In this document: in pieces, positions 39,873 to 50,637 of the stretch
Numbering within the stretch: position 1 is the first letter of the stretch
Layout: each line of letters starts with the position of its first letter
Source of the DNA: Gnetum montanum
Lineage: Eukaryota; Streptophyta; Gnetopsida; Gnetales; Gnetaceae
Reading direction: 5' to 3'
Length of the DNA: 64,000 bases
Assembly (NCBI GenBank): GCA_015680685.1
Contig: MNCI01013653.1
Location: forward strand, 3,763 to 67,762
Made by a program: the position numbers and the translations under genes
Notes under the pieces: generated by a model
The model's input: the letters and a program-made list of their open reading frames with translations, nothing else
The model's database searches: none
What the model was told of the DNA's origin: nothing

Positions 39873-40165
39873 TGATCTTAAGATACATCTTTGTCCTGGC
39901 ATCATGACGATAAACTGATACTGCAGATACGTCCTGGCGTCATGATGATAAATCGACATCACAGAGCTCCGTCTGACATGACGTCAAGTTATCACACTCA
40001 TTTGCCAAAGTCCACTAAGACTATAAACTAGCTTGCCTCTTCATAGTACACCATGACTATAAACTAGCATCACACCATCCGCTAGGATGATAAACTGGCA
40101 ACGTCCAGCAGGTTATGACGTAAAACTAACCCACGATGGTCCTCTAAGACTATAAACTGGCAAGA
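39873..40165. repeat. CATGACGATAAACTGGC motif array after integrase (E)
   Basis: Seven or eight units such as CATGACGATAAACTG, AAGACTATAAACTAGC and TATGACGTAAAACTA, with 30-45-base spacing. Same motif family as in A (290-600) and C (46205-46555). Confidence 0.8.
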
Positions 40166-41322
40166 TCATTTCTAGCACATTCATCTGTTGCTGTAATTCA
40201 TGAAATTTCTTCATCTATGCCTGCTGCATCATTCATCACACTGGCTCTGATGACAATATTGCTTCTCATTTTGTTTGCCTTAAGTTACACATGGTGCCCC
40301 CATTTGCGTCGGTCACATTCATGTTTGAAGTGTTCGCTAACTCATTCACTTGTGGTGTTCTTGTCTTCTTGGAGTTGTGTTTGTAGGATGACACCCAGTG
40401 GTGCTCGTACACGGATACACTTCATCATGGTGACAAGGTTCTACATTGTTTCTAACGCACGAAATCAGGTTAATCAATCTGTTCAAAAGTATATTCCCAG
40501 CCCCCAATACATTCTCCACCTCCCCAACACTCTCATTCCCTTTCCTACCCGATTACAGTTCCCAGATACACCAATACACCCCAAAACTTTGAGCACACTG
40601 TTGCATGCTGCGACACTCTCAAGCAGTTGTAACACACAACACAGCACATGAGCATGAGTGCAAAATTAAAAGAAAGCTCTTTCCAAAAAAAATAAAATAA
40701 ATAAAAAAGAAAAAAAAAGAGAAAAATAAAAGGAAAAGATCAAAGAGAAAAATGAACCACAAAACCCTTGGCATTTCTCACGCAAGCCCTAGGTAGGAAG
40801 GAAATTGTCTTGGAAAGAAATACTCATGTCTCAAACCATCATGTTTCACCTCACTGCGTGGTTTTGGCTGTCGGACAATGGGTTCCCTTAGAAACTCCAC
40901 AAGGGTCCTGTTTCTCCAAAGAACACATCACCTCATCATGTGGCTTTGGTTGCGACAACAAGTTCTCTCAAACATAATACAAGAGTCTCGTTTCTCCAAA
41001 GCATGTATTCCTCATGCCTTGGTCCCAATTCTGCCAAATATTGCCCATCGACAAGGAACAACATGACTTGTTTACACAAGATGAAAAGTCCTCTTCCACG
41101 TTAGCACAATTCCTTAATCAATTCCCAATCCCACAGTTGCAAACATCTACCTACCCATTTCAAAACCTTGTTACCTACACCCTTGTACTCTAAATACAAT
41201 GCGATGACATCTGGCCAAGTGCCAAAGGACAATGTTGGCTACCAGTTTTCTTGTGGTGTTTTGTACTTCTTTTACGGTGCCTCTTGGGTCAATTCCTCCA
41301 AACTTCAACAAAGAGGGGCCAA
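40166..41322 (+). other. E 3' untranslated region with polypurine tract
   Basis: There is no convincing gene. It includes an A-rich tract (about 40676-40760), two diverged ~80-base direct units sharing GTTTCTCCAAAG (40910 and 40990), and the polypurine tract AAAGAGGGGCCAA at 41310-41322 that abuts the 3' LTR and would prime plus-strand synthesis. Element C has AAAGAGGGGCTAT in the same place. Confidence 0.75.
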
Positions 41323-43042
41323 TGAAACACCAAAAAAAATGTGGACCCAGTAATTTCAGATAAGAATCAAGCTAAGTCATAATGCTTCCCAGCATGACTG
41401 AAACTTGCAAACTTCACAAACAGCATCAAATGGAGTCAAATCAAGTAAGTAAAAGTTCCCTGAGATCCATTCGAGACTACGTCAATATCTGGCAACAAGA
41501 ACTGCAAGTTCCAAGCTCAAAACACTTAGTTTTCACTAAGTATACTTCTTGCACACAGGCTTGCACGCCCAACGTGCAACTCACCGTGCAGCAACTTTTG
41601 GGCCCCAAACACTCACCAAAACAAGCTAGAAATGAAGGTTTGGACTCCCCGAGACCTTCCCCAAGGTCCCGAGCAGCTCTCAGGCTCCTGAAAATCAAGT
41701 TTTGGGCTCCAAATGATGGGTTTTCATGCCTGCACGCTGGCCTGCACGCCCAGCATGTACCATCATAAAGAGACCAAAACAAGCAATCAACTCCTAGAGG
41801 TAGGGAAACCATCAGGCATCATCCTGGGCTCCCAAAAATCAAGTTTTAACCTTGAAAAGTGGTAGTTTTATGCCTGTATGCTGGCCTGCATGCCCAGCGT
41901 GCAGCCCTGCATGCACCACTTTGAACATGGTTGATCAGCCATTTTAGGCAAGATTTTAACATGGAGTCCAACCTCAAGGCATGGTCAATGAATCTACAAG
42001 TCCACAAGCTCCGGAGACATCAATGTTTGGCATTAGAAGGTTCATTCTTGGCCCTGCATGCCCAGCATGCATGCTCAACATACAGCACAATGTGCACATT
42101 AGAAACATGCCCAAAACTCAGTCAAATCAAGGTCAAATCAGCCCAAAATCGATAGGTAGCATCCTCAAGACATCAAGCATCTAGATCCATGCTCAAAAAC
42201 TAGCTTCATAGTTCAAAATTTGGTCATAAATTCTTCATGCTTGCCCACATGCTATCCAGTTTGTGGCGCGTATACACCCAGCGTGTACATGCTGGCATGC
42301 TACACACTTGTAAAGCTTCGTTCTTTTGCATCCGGTCGATGCTCCACATGTCATCCGATCTAAAATATCAGCATCACATAGCCAATCATCCCATCTCAGA
42401 TCCAAATTTAAAACCTAAATTTGTACAAAAACCTAGATTTTTTACCAGATCAAGGTTCGAAAATTCAGAAAATCTAGGAAAAAATTTGGGCAACCCACAC
42501 TTAGAGCATCAAGAACACCCACCCTGCACGCTGGACTTCCACACAACACACTAAGCATACAGCCTTCACACTGTTCCTACAGCCCAAACTAGCATACCAT
42601 CATCCCTCCACATCCACCGGGGCTCTTCGTCCACCTTGTGTCAGATTCACAACTGCATCTAGACCGGTGCATTGTAATTTTCATTATGCAATAATATTGC
42701 TATATTTTTTGGCCAATATTTGTTACAGTTCTCATTCGTTCTTGCATTTTTGGCTAATATTTGTTAAATTTTTCATTCTTATTTGTTTACCTCTTATTTA
42801 CATTCCTGCACGCTTGCATTCTGGTTTACATTTATCACACCATTTACATATAACCCAGCGTATTGCACATTGTCATACGTTTGGGGAAATCCTTGTCTGA
42901 TCCACGTGCGAACCACCCAAGGTACTCTACCTTCGTCAGTTTCAGCTTGCCCTCAGGAAAAGGTAGGGTCTTTTGTGCTTGTCTGTAGATCTCATGGTCT
43001 CCATTTCATTCCAGCCACGCACCGACGATTTTAGACAGTAAA
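41323..43042 (+). mobile_element. 3' LTR of element E
   Basis: It starts TGAAACACCAAAA and ends GACAGTAAA (5' LTR ends GTACA). It aligns throughout with 19028-20669, with about one mismatch in ten and some indels, including extra sequence near 42420-42490. The CAACG duplication follows. Confidence 0.92.
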
Positions 43043-43047
43043 CAACG

Positions 43048-43376
43048 TATGATTGATAGGGGTGAAATAACATTTGATGATGCCAACCCTATTAAACTGC
43101 AGAATCAATCTATGGGTGTGTCCAAATACCCCCTTAATACTAAGGAATATCCTTACATTATTAACATAGTCCATATCAGAAATGAACAAGGAATGCCCAG
43201 AAAAGCTTTTGTGATTCACGCTCCTCCTACAGCGCCAACATCATCCCGACAATCTTCGTATCCCACATACAATCTGCCTACACCTACAAAGCCATTTGTC
43301 ATTCATGTACCCCCTGTCAATGCAACCGTCAATGTACAACCACCTACCTGGCCCACTCCCTTTGTGGTCTAGGTGC
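43048..43376 (+). pseudogene. gag: F gag, second of three pieces
   Basis: Continues 19027 without loss: MIDRGEITFDDANPIKLQ follows the zinc-knuckle region, as in E at 26194. The proline-rich part then begins (AFVIHAPPTAPT, KPFVIHVPPVNATV, TPFVV). It ends at the C insertion site; GGTGC at 43372-43376 is repeated at 61301-61305. Confidence 0.88.
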
Positions 43377-45005
43377 TATAACGATGGAAAACATCGATCG
43401 TTGGAAATACCAAAAAAAAAGTCTGTGTACACAGTTCTAACCCCAGATCCGTGCGAGGACCGTGCTGGAGAAAAACGAATCTGAGGTGCCCTGAACGGTC
43501 TTGTCAATCAGACAGGGACTTACTTGATCAGTAAAAATTTTGTTATATTTGGATGAAAAAATGATGGTTCTTTGTGAGAAGATATAATATTGTTAACTTA
43601 GAAGGTAATTGAAAATGATGTAATAAATTTAAAATAATTTGCAAGATTCATATAAATAGGGAACAAGAGATCGGATTTAGAACGTAAGCAATCCCAAGAT
43701 CTGGGATTCAACTCACGAACAAAATATATTGAACATAATGACTACAGGTAGACTTCGATTTAGGCAGAGCATGTGCCAACAACAAGAAAGTTGTTCAAAG
43801 ATGAAGCAAGCAAAGGTCGATCTACCTTGTTCTAGTGGATCCGGGTACAAGGAGGTCAGACCCGAAGCAGAATGTCTATCAATCGGCTATTTCTGACTGA
43901 AGATTCTTGCCAATTTCCTTTGATATTCTTGCGATTACTGATCCTCTTTGTTCTCTTGTCAATCCTTGCTAAAAGTTGTTAACGATTGCCAACGGAAGGA
44001 AAAAATCACTCACAGAGAAAATTTTTCAAATCTTAGGAGAGATTTTTGCCCACCCTTTGATCTTTTTTGACATGAGTATTTATAAGATTAGGGTCAGGAG
44101 AAAAATGTAGTTTAGATGACGCATGTCCTGAACCTACAAAATTTCGTTGACTTGATGTGTTTGTTGTTGAAGCTTATGGTGCCATGCTGTATTACGCTCT
44201 GAAGTGTAATGCATCATAAACCACTCTTTTTTGGAGTTTTGATGACAAACTATTATTAGATTACACTGCGATACGCTAAAAAGCATATTGTAGCATGTGA
44301 ACTGCTGATATTTGAATCGTGCTATCTCTGGCATGGCTTGTATTACACTACGTTATGCTAGATTACACTGCATCATTCTAGATTACACTGCATCATGCCA
44401 GATTACGCTGCATCCTGCTAGATTACGTTGCATCATACCAGGTTACGCTTCATAGCATAATTCAATGCAAAATAGCGAACCTGCAAAAAATTGAAGTGTT
44501 GTCACTACAGTTCCTCTGTTTCAGATCAATCCTTCCGAGGTTTATTACGCCATGCTGCGTAATGCACCGTAATAAGCCCCCCTTAACCAAGAAAGAAAAC
44601 TTGCTGAAATGCACGACATGCTGCAGATCATTGCCTAAACCTTAATATTTTTGTTGGGTCATCCAAGTCTTGAATATTTTCCATCTTTGATGTTGCGGTG
44701 GACTACCTTCTGACATTATGCTGCATCATGTGACTTTACGCCATGTTGCGTAATGTGGCATAATATGCTAAAAGTTAATATTTTCGAAACATAGAAAATT
44801 TGCAAAGTTGAAGGCTTTCCGCAATGCACCCATCACCTTGTTATATCTTCTGAAATTTATTTTTGTTGTGCTATGCAATGCAGCATGGCAGGGCAGACCT
44901 TTAATCGAAAAGGGAACTTGCTATGCCACGCCTTGTCGCGACTCCTTGCCTGAATTGCTAGGTTTTGCTGAACCGTTGAGGCCTCAAAATTTTCATGGTG
45001 TTTCA
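43377..45005 (-). mobile_element. 3' LTR of element C
   Basis: In the element's direction it begins TGAAACACCATG (45005) and ends at 43377, where the terminal TGTA of the other copy has become TATA on the plus strand. A minus-strand TATAAATA lies at 44084-44077. An additional plus-strand ATATAAATAGGG is near 43650. Confidence 0.93.
44345..44455. repeat. 20-base tandem repeat in C LTR
   Basis: Five units of about 20 bases of the type AGATTACACTGCATCATGCC. The 5' LTR has the same array at about 60650-60760. Confidence 0.88.
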
Positions 45006-45020
45006 ATAGCCCCTCTTTGT
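45006..45020 (-). other. Polypurine tract of element C
   Basis: On the minus strand ACAAAGAGGGGCTAT directly precedes the LTR start TGAAACACC, the expected plus-strand primer site. Confidence 0.8.
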
Positions 45021-46195
45021 TAACGTTTAGAGGGCTTTCTTCAAAGACGTCGATAAAGAATACGAAACACCAAAGGGGTAAAGGCATCAACAACGTCCGT
45101 CGAAGATTGCTCAAATTTCACTCTGTCAAACCTGGAAGTGCAATGGTAGGGGAGGGAAGAAAGCATAGGAGGAATTTTACAGAAGTGAAAGGAGGGAGGT
45201 TCAGAGAAGACTCAAGCATGTGAACATGAAACTTTTGTGAACAAGTCATTACATCTTTTTGTGAATGTATTTGGAAGAGGTTACGCCATCATGCTGTATA
45301 TGAAGGGCTTGCGTGGATGAGTTGTGTTACGCCCGTGTGGCCTAGATGAGTTATTTTACATCCATTTTTTTTTTTTGCAAATTACATTCCATGAGGTGAG
45401 TTGCATTATGTCAGTTCATGGACATGATGATGCGAAAGAATTGATTAAATGTTCGCACTCTATACAAGCAAGGAAGAGGGTAAAGGCAATCGTAAGGATA
45501 AGGGAAGGAGAAAGCAAAGTAAGGTATCTGGTGAAGGGAGAGGTAGGTTTTGCACTCCCAAGTAGCCAGGCTAATCTGAGCAGCTACTTTAGAACGCTAT
45601 GATGCTTCGCCTTCTAGTGAATGCATTCTCGATCAACGCTGTCGTAACAAGTAACCTACAAAACATAACAGAGAGCAGAGTGCAAAAGCAATCGTCCTAC
45701 TCACTAAGGAGGGATGCTGTTGAAAAAAGCGCCATACAAAGTGAAAAGGATAGTGTAGGCGATGAAACAGGGACCATAGCAAGGAGCTAAGATCCCAATG
45801 TTGATGTTGTAGTTCATGAAGCTGCCTTCGACAGCTAAATTCATCTTGCTCAAATGACTTGGCAAAGAACCAATCAAATGAATCTGCTAAGCCAGAGTCT
45901 GGTCTGGTGACGACGATGGATGGAGGCTGCTGAGACTATGGATGACCACAACTTCTTAGGGGCCCCAAGTAGTGAAGTTGATCCCAGGAGCTGCAACTAT
46001 AGAGCGGTTGTCGTAGCAACATCTCTCAGGGGTCAGTAGTATGCCTTTTGGCATCTCCGAGGAATCAATAGGATGCTAGTGGGGTAGCGGCATTGCGTCT
46101 GTTCCAATACCTTACCCGATCCAGCTAGTAAAGATGCAGTGCAAGAGTGATTATGGTCACTTGCTTTGTGGATTTTCTATTGACAGATTCCAGTT
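45021..46195 (-). other. C 3' untranslated region
   Basis: 1.2 kb between the motif array and the polypurine tract. Short open frames on either strand (for example 45017-45223 and 45324-45602) show no resemblance to any domain I know. Nothing else recognised. Confidence 0.5.
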
Positions 46196-46560
46196 TTGAA
46201 TCCTAGTTGACTATTGTTGCTGGTTTTAAGCCTCAGTAGGTTGTGGTCCCGGTTAAAAATCTGGGCAGACTGAAACCTGCTAGTTTTACATCGTAGTGGA
46301 CTGTGGAAGAGCTAGTTTATGGTCCCAGCAGATCGTGTTGTGGGTGTTAGTTTTATTTCGTGACCTAGGGAAAAGTATTTGTTGGTTTAGCATCTCAACA
46401 AACATGTGCTTACCTTTCCAGTTTCACATCATGGCAGATGGTCGGAAACTTTGTCAGTTTAGCGTCTTGATGGACGTGTGCGAGAAATGCCAGTTTTACG
46501 TCATAGCATACATGTACAAATTTGCTAGTTTTACATCATAGAGGATGTTTGTTACCTTGT
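46196..46560. repeat. AGTTTTACGTCATAGC motif array after integrase (C)
   Basis: About ten units with cores such as GCTAGTTTTACATC, GCCAGTTTTACGTCATAG and TAGTTTATGGTCCCAGCAG. Reverse complement (element sense) gives ATGACGTAAAACTGGC, matching the post-integrase array of E. Confidence 0.8.
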
Positions 46561-46579
46561 GTTTGAGCTGAGTTGATCT

Positions 46580-49500
46580 TTAGATGTAGTACCGCTTCAA
46601 ATACAGATGATTCACTAGATTTGGTAGGTCGTTGTCGTCGATATCCGCTAACTTGAATGCTCCATTGTCGTATGCGTCGATGACTAGGAAAGGGCCTTCC
46701 CAGTTTGAAGAGAATTTTCCTACTAGTTCATGAATGGCCTTGAAAAATAAGTCTCCTTTCTTGATAGGTTGTTGATGCATATTGTGCCGATGCTTCTATC
46801 TCTGTTTGTCCTAATATCTTTTGATGGTCTTGAGCGTCTGGATGCATTTCTCCTCCACTGAGTCTAAATCCATGATTCTAGACTCATTATGTTGAGTCTC
46901 ATTTATAACCATGGAGAGGACCATCCGCAATCAGGGAACCTGTAATTCCAAAGGTAACACGGCTTTGGATCCATAGACTAGAATGTAGGGCATCCTGTCC
47001 ATAGTTGTTATGCACGTCATACGATACGCCCATAACATGTAGAGGATTTCTTCAGGCCATCATTTTTTGTTGTTGCTAAGCATCTTATTAAGTAGATTAA
47101 TAATTACCTTGTTTGTTTCTTCTGCTTGACCATTTTCTTGCAGGTAATAGGGTGAAGAAAAATATTTCTTGATACCAAGATTATCGCAAAAATATTTGGT
47201 TTCTGTACTACTAAATTGTCGCCCGTTGTCAGTCACAATAGTCATAGGGAGTCCAAATCTTGTTACTATATTGTCTAAGATGAAATGGAAAACCTATTGA
47301 GATGTAATCTTCCATAGGGGAAGAGCCTCAACCCACTTTGTGAAATACTCAGTGGCAGTGATAATGGAACTATGTCCTGCGGAAGATTTAGACGCAATGG
47401 GACCTATGATATCTAGTCCCCATCATTGGAATGGCCAAGTAATCTGTGTAGTGTGTAACTTGGTTGGTGACACATGTATTAATTTTGTGTAACATTGGCA
47501 CATGTCACACGTCTTAACTTTGGTAAGGCAATCTTTTTCCATTTATGGACAATAGTACCCTAGGCGTCTGATCTTAGCGGCCATGGCTCGCGAGGCTACG
47601 TGTCCTCCACACAGCCCCTCTTGGACTTCGCTAACTATTCATTGTGCTTGGTAATTATTAACACAAGATAGCAATACCCCATCGAAAGAGCGTCTATAGA
47701 GAGTATTGTCTCTGATGATGACATATTGCGTGGCACGCTTGCACACTGCATCTTTTTTTGCATATGTTAGCTCATGTGGTGGTTCGCCATGTAGAAGGTA
47801 AGTCTTATTGTTGTTGTACCATTCTGGCATTCCTCCCGCGTTTAATGAAGATATTTGTACTTCTTGAATGATAGGATTTGTACATTCCATCATTAAAGAA
47901 GGCCAAGTGATAAACAAGTGTGGTGGCACGTTTAGTGCCAGTGTGGCCAGTGCATCGGCCAGAGAGTTTTCCTTACGCACCACGTGTTGGGCATCGATTG
48001 TCACAAATTATTTTAGGAGATATTTAGCCATATTTTAGTAGGGTTGTAGATGCAAAGCTTGTAGGCATATACTCCTGTAATTTGATTGATGATGAGCATC
48101 GAATTACCTTGGATTGCCAAGTATTGAACGTTGAGTTCTTTGATTGTCAACAATCCTCTGAGAAGCCCCTCATACTTTGCCACGTTGTTCGTACAAGGGA
48201 AGACCAGGCAGTAAGCCAGTGGATGCACATCCTTAGGGGAAAGCGTAATGATAGTAGCAGCATTTCCACCTCTAGTAGTTAAAGCTCCATCAAAGTATAA
48301 CATCGCTTCAAGGCTTGTTGATATAGGGCTTACACTATGTACATGCTCATCTGAAAATTCTGGCTCTATCGTAGCTTGATAGTTAATAGGCGATGTCGTT
48401 AGCTGGTTAGCTATAGCCTGACCTTTGGTGGATGATTGGCCAACATAATGTAAATCGAATTTAACTATGATAGCTTTCCAATAAGCTATTCTACTACTCT
48501 CATACAAGTTGTTTGAGATAGTTCGCAGAACATTGTTTTTGCAAATTATGTTGACCTGACTGCAGAAAAAATAATGCCTACATTTTTTGAGTGCGAAAAC
48601 CAATGCCAAAAAGTTACGCTCCACTTCATTGTCCCTTGTTTCGTATGCAAATAAAGCATGACTAAGATAATAGATAGGGGCTTCTGACCCGTCATTCCTT
48701 TCTTGGCAAAGTAACACAGCTATAGACACATCCGAGTTTTCTAGATAAATGTAAAAAGGTTGATCCCTTTATGATGGTAAAACTATTGGTAAGTGTTGCA
48801 GCTCCTTTTTCAAGTTGTCAAATGCACGCTGGCAGTCATCGGTCCATTCAAAATTAACACCCTTCTTAAGGAGATGTTGCATGGGATGTAATTTATCTAT
48901 TAACTTCGAAATGAACCACCTAATAAATTGTAGTCTGCCCTACAACCCACGTAGTTCGTTAAGGTTTTTAGGTGGCATTAAATCAATGATGGCTTTAACC
49001 TTGTTGGGGTCGACTCAGATGTCAGTCTCTGATACCACAAACCCTAACATGCATCCATTTTTGACTCCGAATACACATTTCTTTGGGTTGAGCCATAAGT
49101 CATGCTTAAGAAATCATTTAAGAACTCACTATAGATCGTTCAATTGATCTTCTGACTTTACAGACTTGACAGCTATGTCATGCACATAGTCGTTCAATCT
49201 CCCTAAGAGGTAGTCGCTAAAGATGTATTTCATGGCTCGTTGATACGTTTCTCCAGTTTTTTTTAGCCCGAAGGGTATCATAGTGTAATAGAAAGTCCCC
49301 CAGGGAGTCATAAATATTGTGGTCAATTCATGTTCTAGATTAATACGAATTTGATTATAACCTGAGAAACCATCCATAAAGGATAGAAGTACATGACCAG
49401 CTGTTGTATCAATTAGTTGGTCGATACTCAGTAATGAAAAATTATCCTTAATCATGGCTTTGTTCAAATCCCAGAAGTCTATGTAGATGCCTGTGCCTCT

Positions 49501-50058
49501 CGTTTTCTTAGAGACAACCATGATGTTGGAAACCCAATCTGAGTAATCGACTGCGCAAATGAAACCATCCTGATATAGCTTAGTGATTTCATTATGCACT
49601 TCTAGCATGATCTCTGACTTAATCTTTCATACCTTATGTCTAATTTCTTTGATGCGTGGGTCTAAAATTATGTTATGTTGTATTAATCTCAGGTCTAATC
49701 CCGACATGTCTTCATATGACCATGCAAATACAACAGCGTTGTTTTGGAGCACTTGTGTTATGTCACTCTACGTCTGTTGGTCCAAGAGGGAACTAACCCT
49801 AAGATTTTTATTTTCTCCTTTGTGCGTAACCACAGGGACCTCGCTGAGAGGTCCCTTGGTCACATCACTAGCTTCCAGGTCGAGAGTTCGAGCCAGATGT
49901 TCTGGCTAGTCTGGGGATATTTTTGATGTTGCTATGGTTGTGTCACAAAGGGAAAGGTTTGTTCCTATTAACGTGTGATTGAGCTATCTAATGATCTCCC
50001 CATATGGGCCTGTTAAGGCTAAGGGTGTAGATAAAGCTGCGTCCATTTGCGAATTGCC
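46580..50058 (-). pseudogene. pol: pol of element C (RT, RNase H, aRNH, integrase)
   Basis: The N-terminal extension is visible here (MDAALSTPLALTGPYGEI near 50045, then PLSEVPVVTHKGEN). RT: FMDGFSGYNQIRIN (49365), MIPFGLKKTGETYQ, and YVHD at the catalytic YxDD box (49180), an Asp-to-His loss. RNase H: 48729-48540 (IYYLSHALFAYETRDNEVER). aRNH: FDGALTTRGGNAATII and FPCTNNVAKYEGLLRGL (about 48300-48150). Integrase: TIVTDNGRQFSS (47245), YYLQENGQAEETNK, C-terminal segment to YLKRYYI and stop at 46580. A good splice acceptor on this strand, GGCGATTTTCCAG ending at 50059, stands just before the pol reading, suggesting that pol may be reached by splicing. Several stops. Confidence 0.88.
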
Positions 50059-50637
50059 CTGGAAAATCGCCAAAAATAGAAGTTGTTACATTGTTTTTCT
50101 GCCAATCTGTTGAATGCTAAAAGTTTATTTTTCTTTGCGTCAGAGTTGCGTATTAGAGAAGCTTCCAGTGTAAGGTCTTAGTGGACCATTACAAATACTC
50201 ACAGCTTGTGAAAAGATAATGATCCAGGCTTCCTAGATGCTAGCGTATGAAATAAGATGAAAAATGCAACGTGGTATGTCTAGCGTGTCGAAATAATTGG
50301 ATTTGAATTTTTTTACAGACTGTAGTTAATGCGACCGGATTACGAGATGATAAACTACACATTAGTTTAGGGTATTTTTAGACCACAATTTACATGATAT
50401 CTATGAAATTAATGCCTTGATCTTCATGTTTCATGTCATGCTGACACTGGCATTTTGGTAAATTTATGCATCGATCGGGTAGAAAACATTAGTTAGCTTC
50501 AAAAATTTCTTTATAAACAACCGGTTCATGCTTAGAATAGGCCATAGATATCGTGAGTTTGAATCTAGCTATAGCAGGAAGGGAGCGGAAGCAAGGCTTA
50601 AACAGATGATTTTGTGAAAACTCTTTCAATTGCAACT
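50059..50637. promoter_or_regulatory. Head-to-head region between pol and antisense gene (C)
   Basis: 580 bases separate the divergent starts. TATAAACA at 50512-50519 (plus) is about 125 bases before the proposed ATG at 50638 and could be the core promoter of the antisense gene. Motif words GTGTAAGGTCTTAGTGGACC (50167) and GATAAACTACAC (50350) belong to the array family that brackets the gene. Promoter role is inferred only. Confidence 0.4.

Larger units (their letters stand above)
19028..43042 (+). mobile_element. Element E: complete Tat-lineage retrotransposon with antisense gene
   Basis: It is bounded by two LTRs (19028-20669, 41323-43042) and a perfect 5-base duplication CAACG (19023-19027 and 43043-43047). 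PBS at 20675, gag 21187, protease to 28206, opposite-strand gene 35724 down to 28831, pol 36638-39872, polypurine tract before 41323. It contains two solo LTRs of another family (S1, S2), so its own length is about 18.4 kb (including 760 N within S1 not counted). The two LTRs differ at roughly one base in ten by eye, implying an old insertion. Confidence 0.92.

Noticed and set aside
40217-40651. 144-codon plus-strand frame in the E 3' untranslated region
   Set aside because: No domain, no counterpart in A or C, composition like surrounding noncoding sequence.
43377-45005. The two C-family LTRs considered as two solo LTRs
   Set aside because: They share one GGTGC duplication, enclose PBS and polypurine tract in the right order, and F gag is continuous across them as one insertion.
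45017-45790. Three plus-strand frames of 60-90 codons after the C 3' LTR
   Set aside because: Antisense to the C 3' untranslated region, not seen in E or A, no recognisable product.
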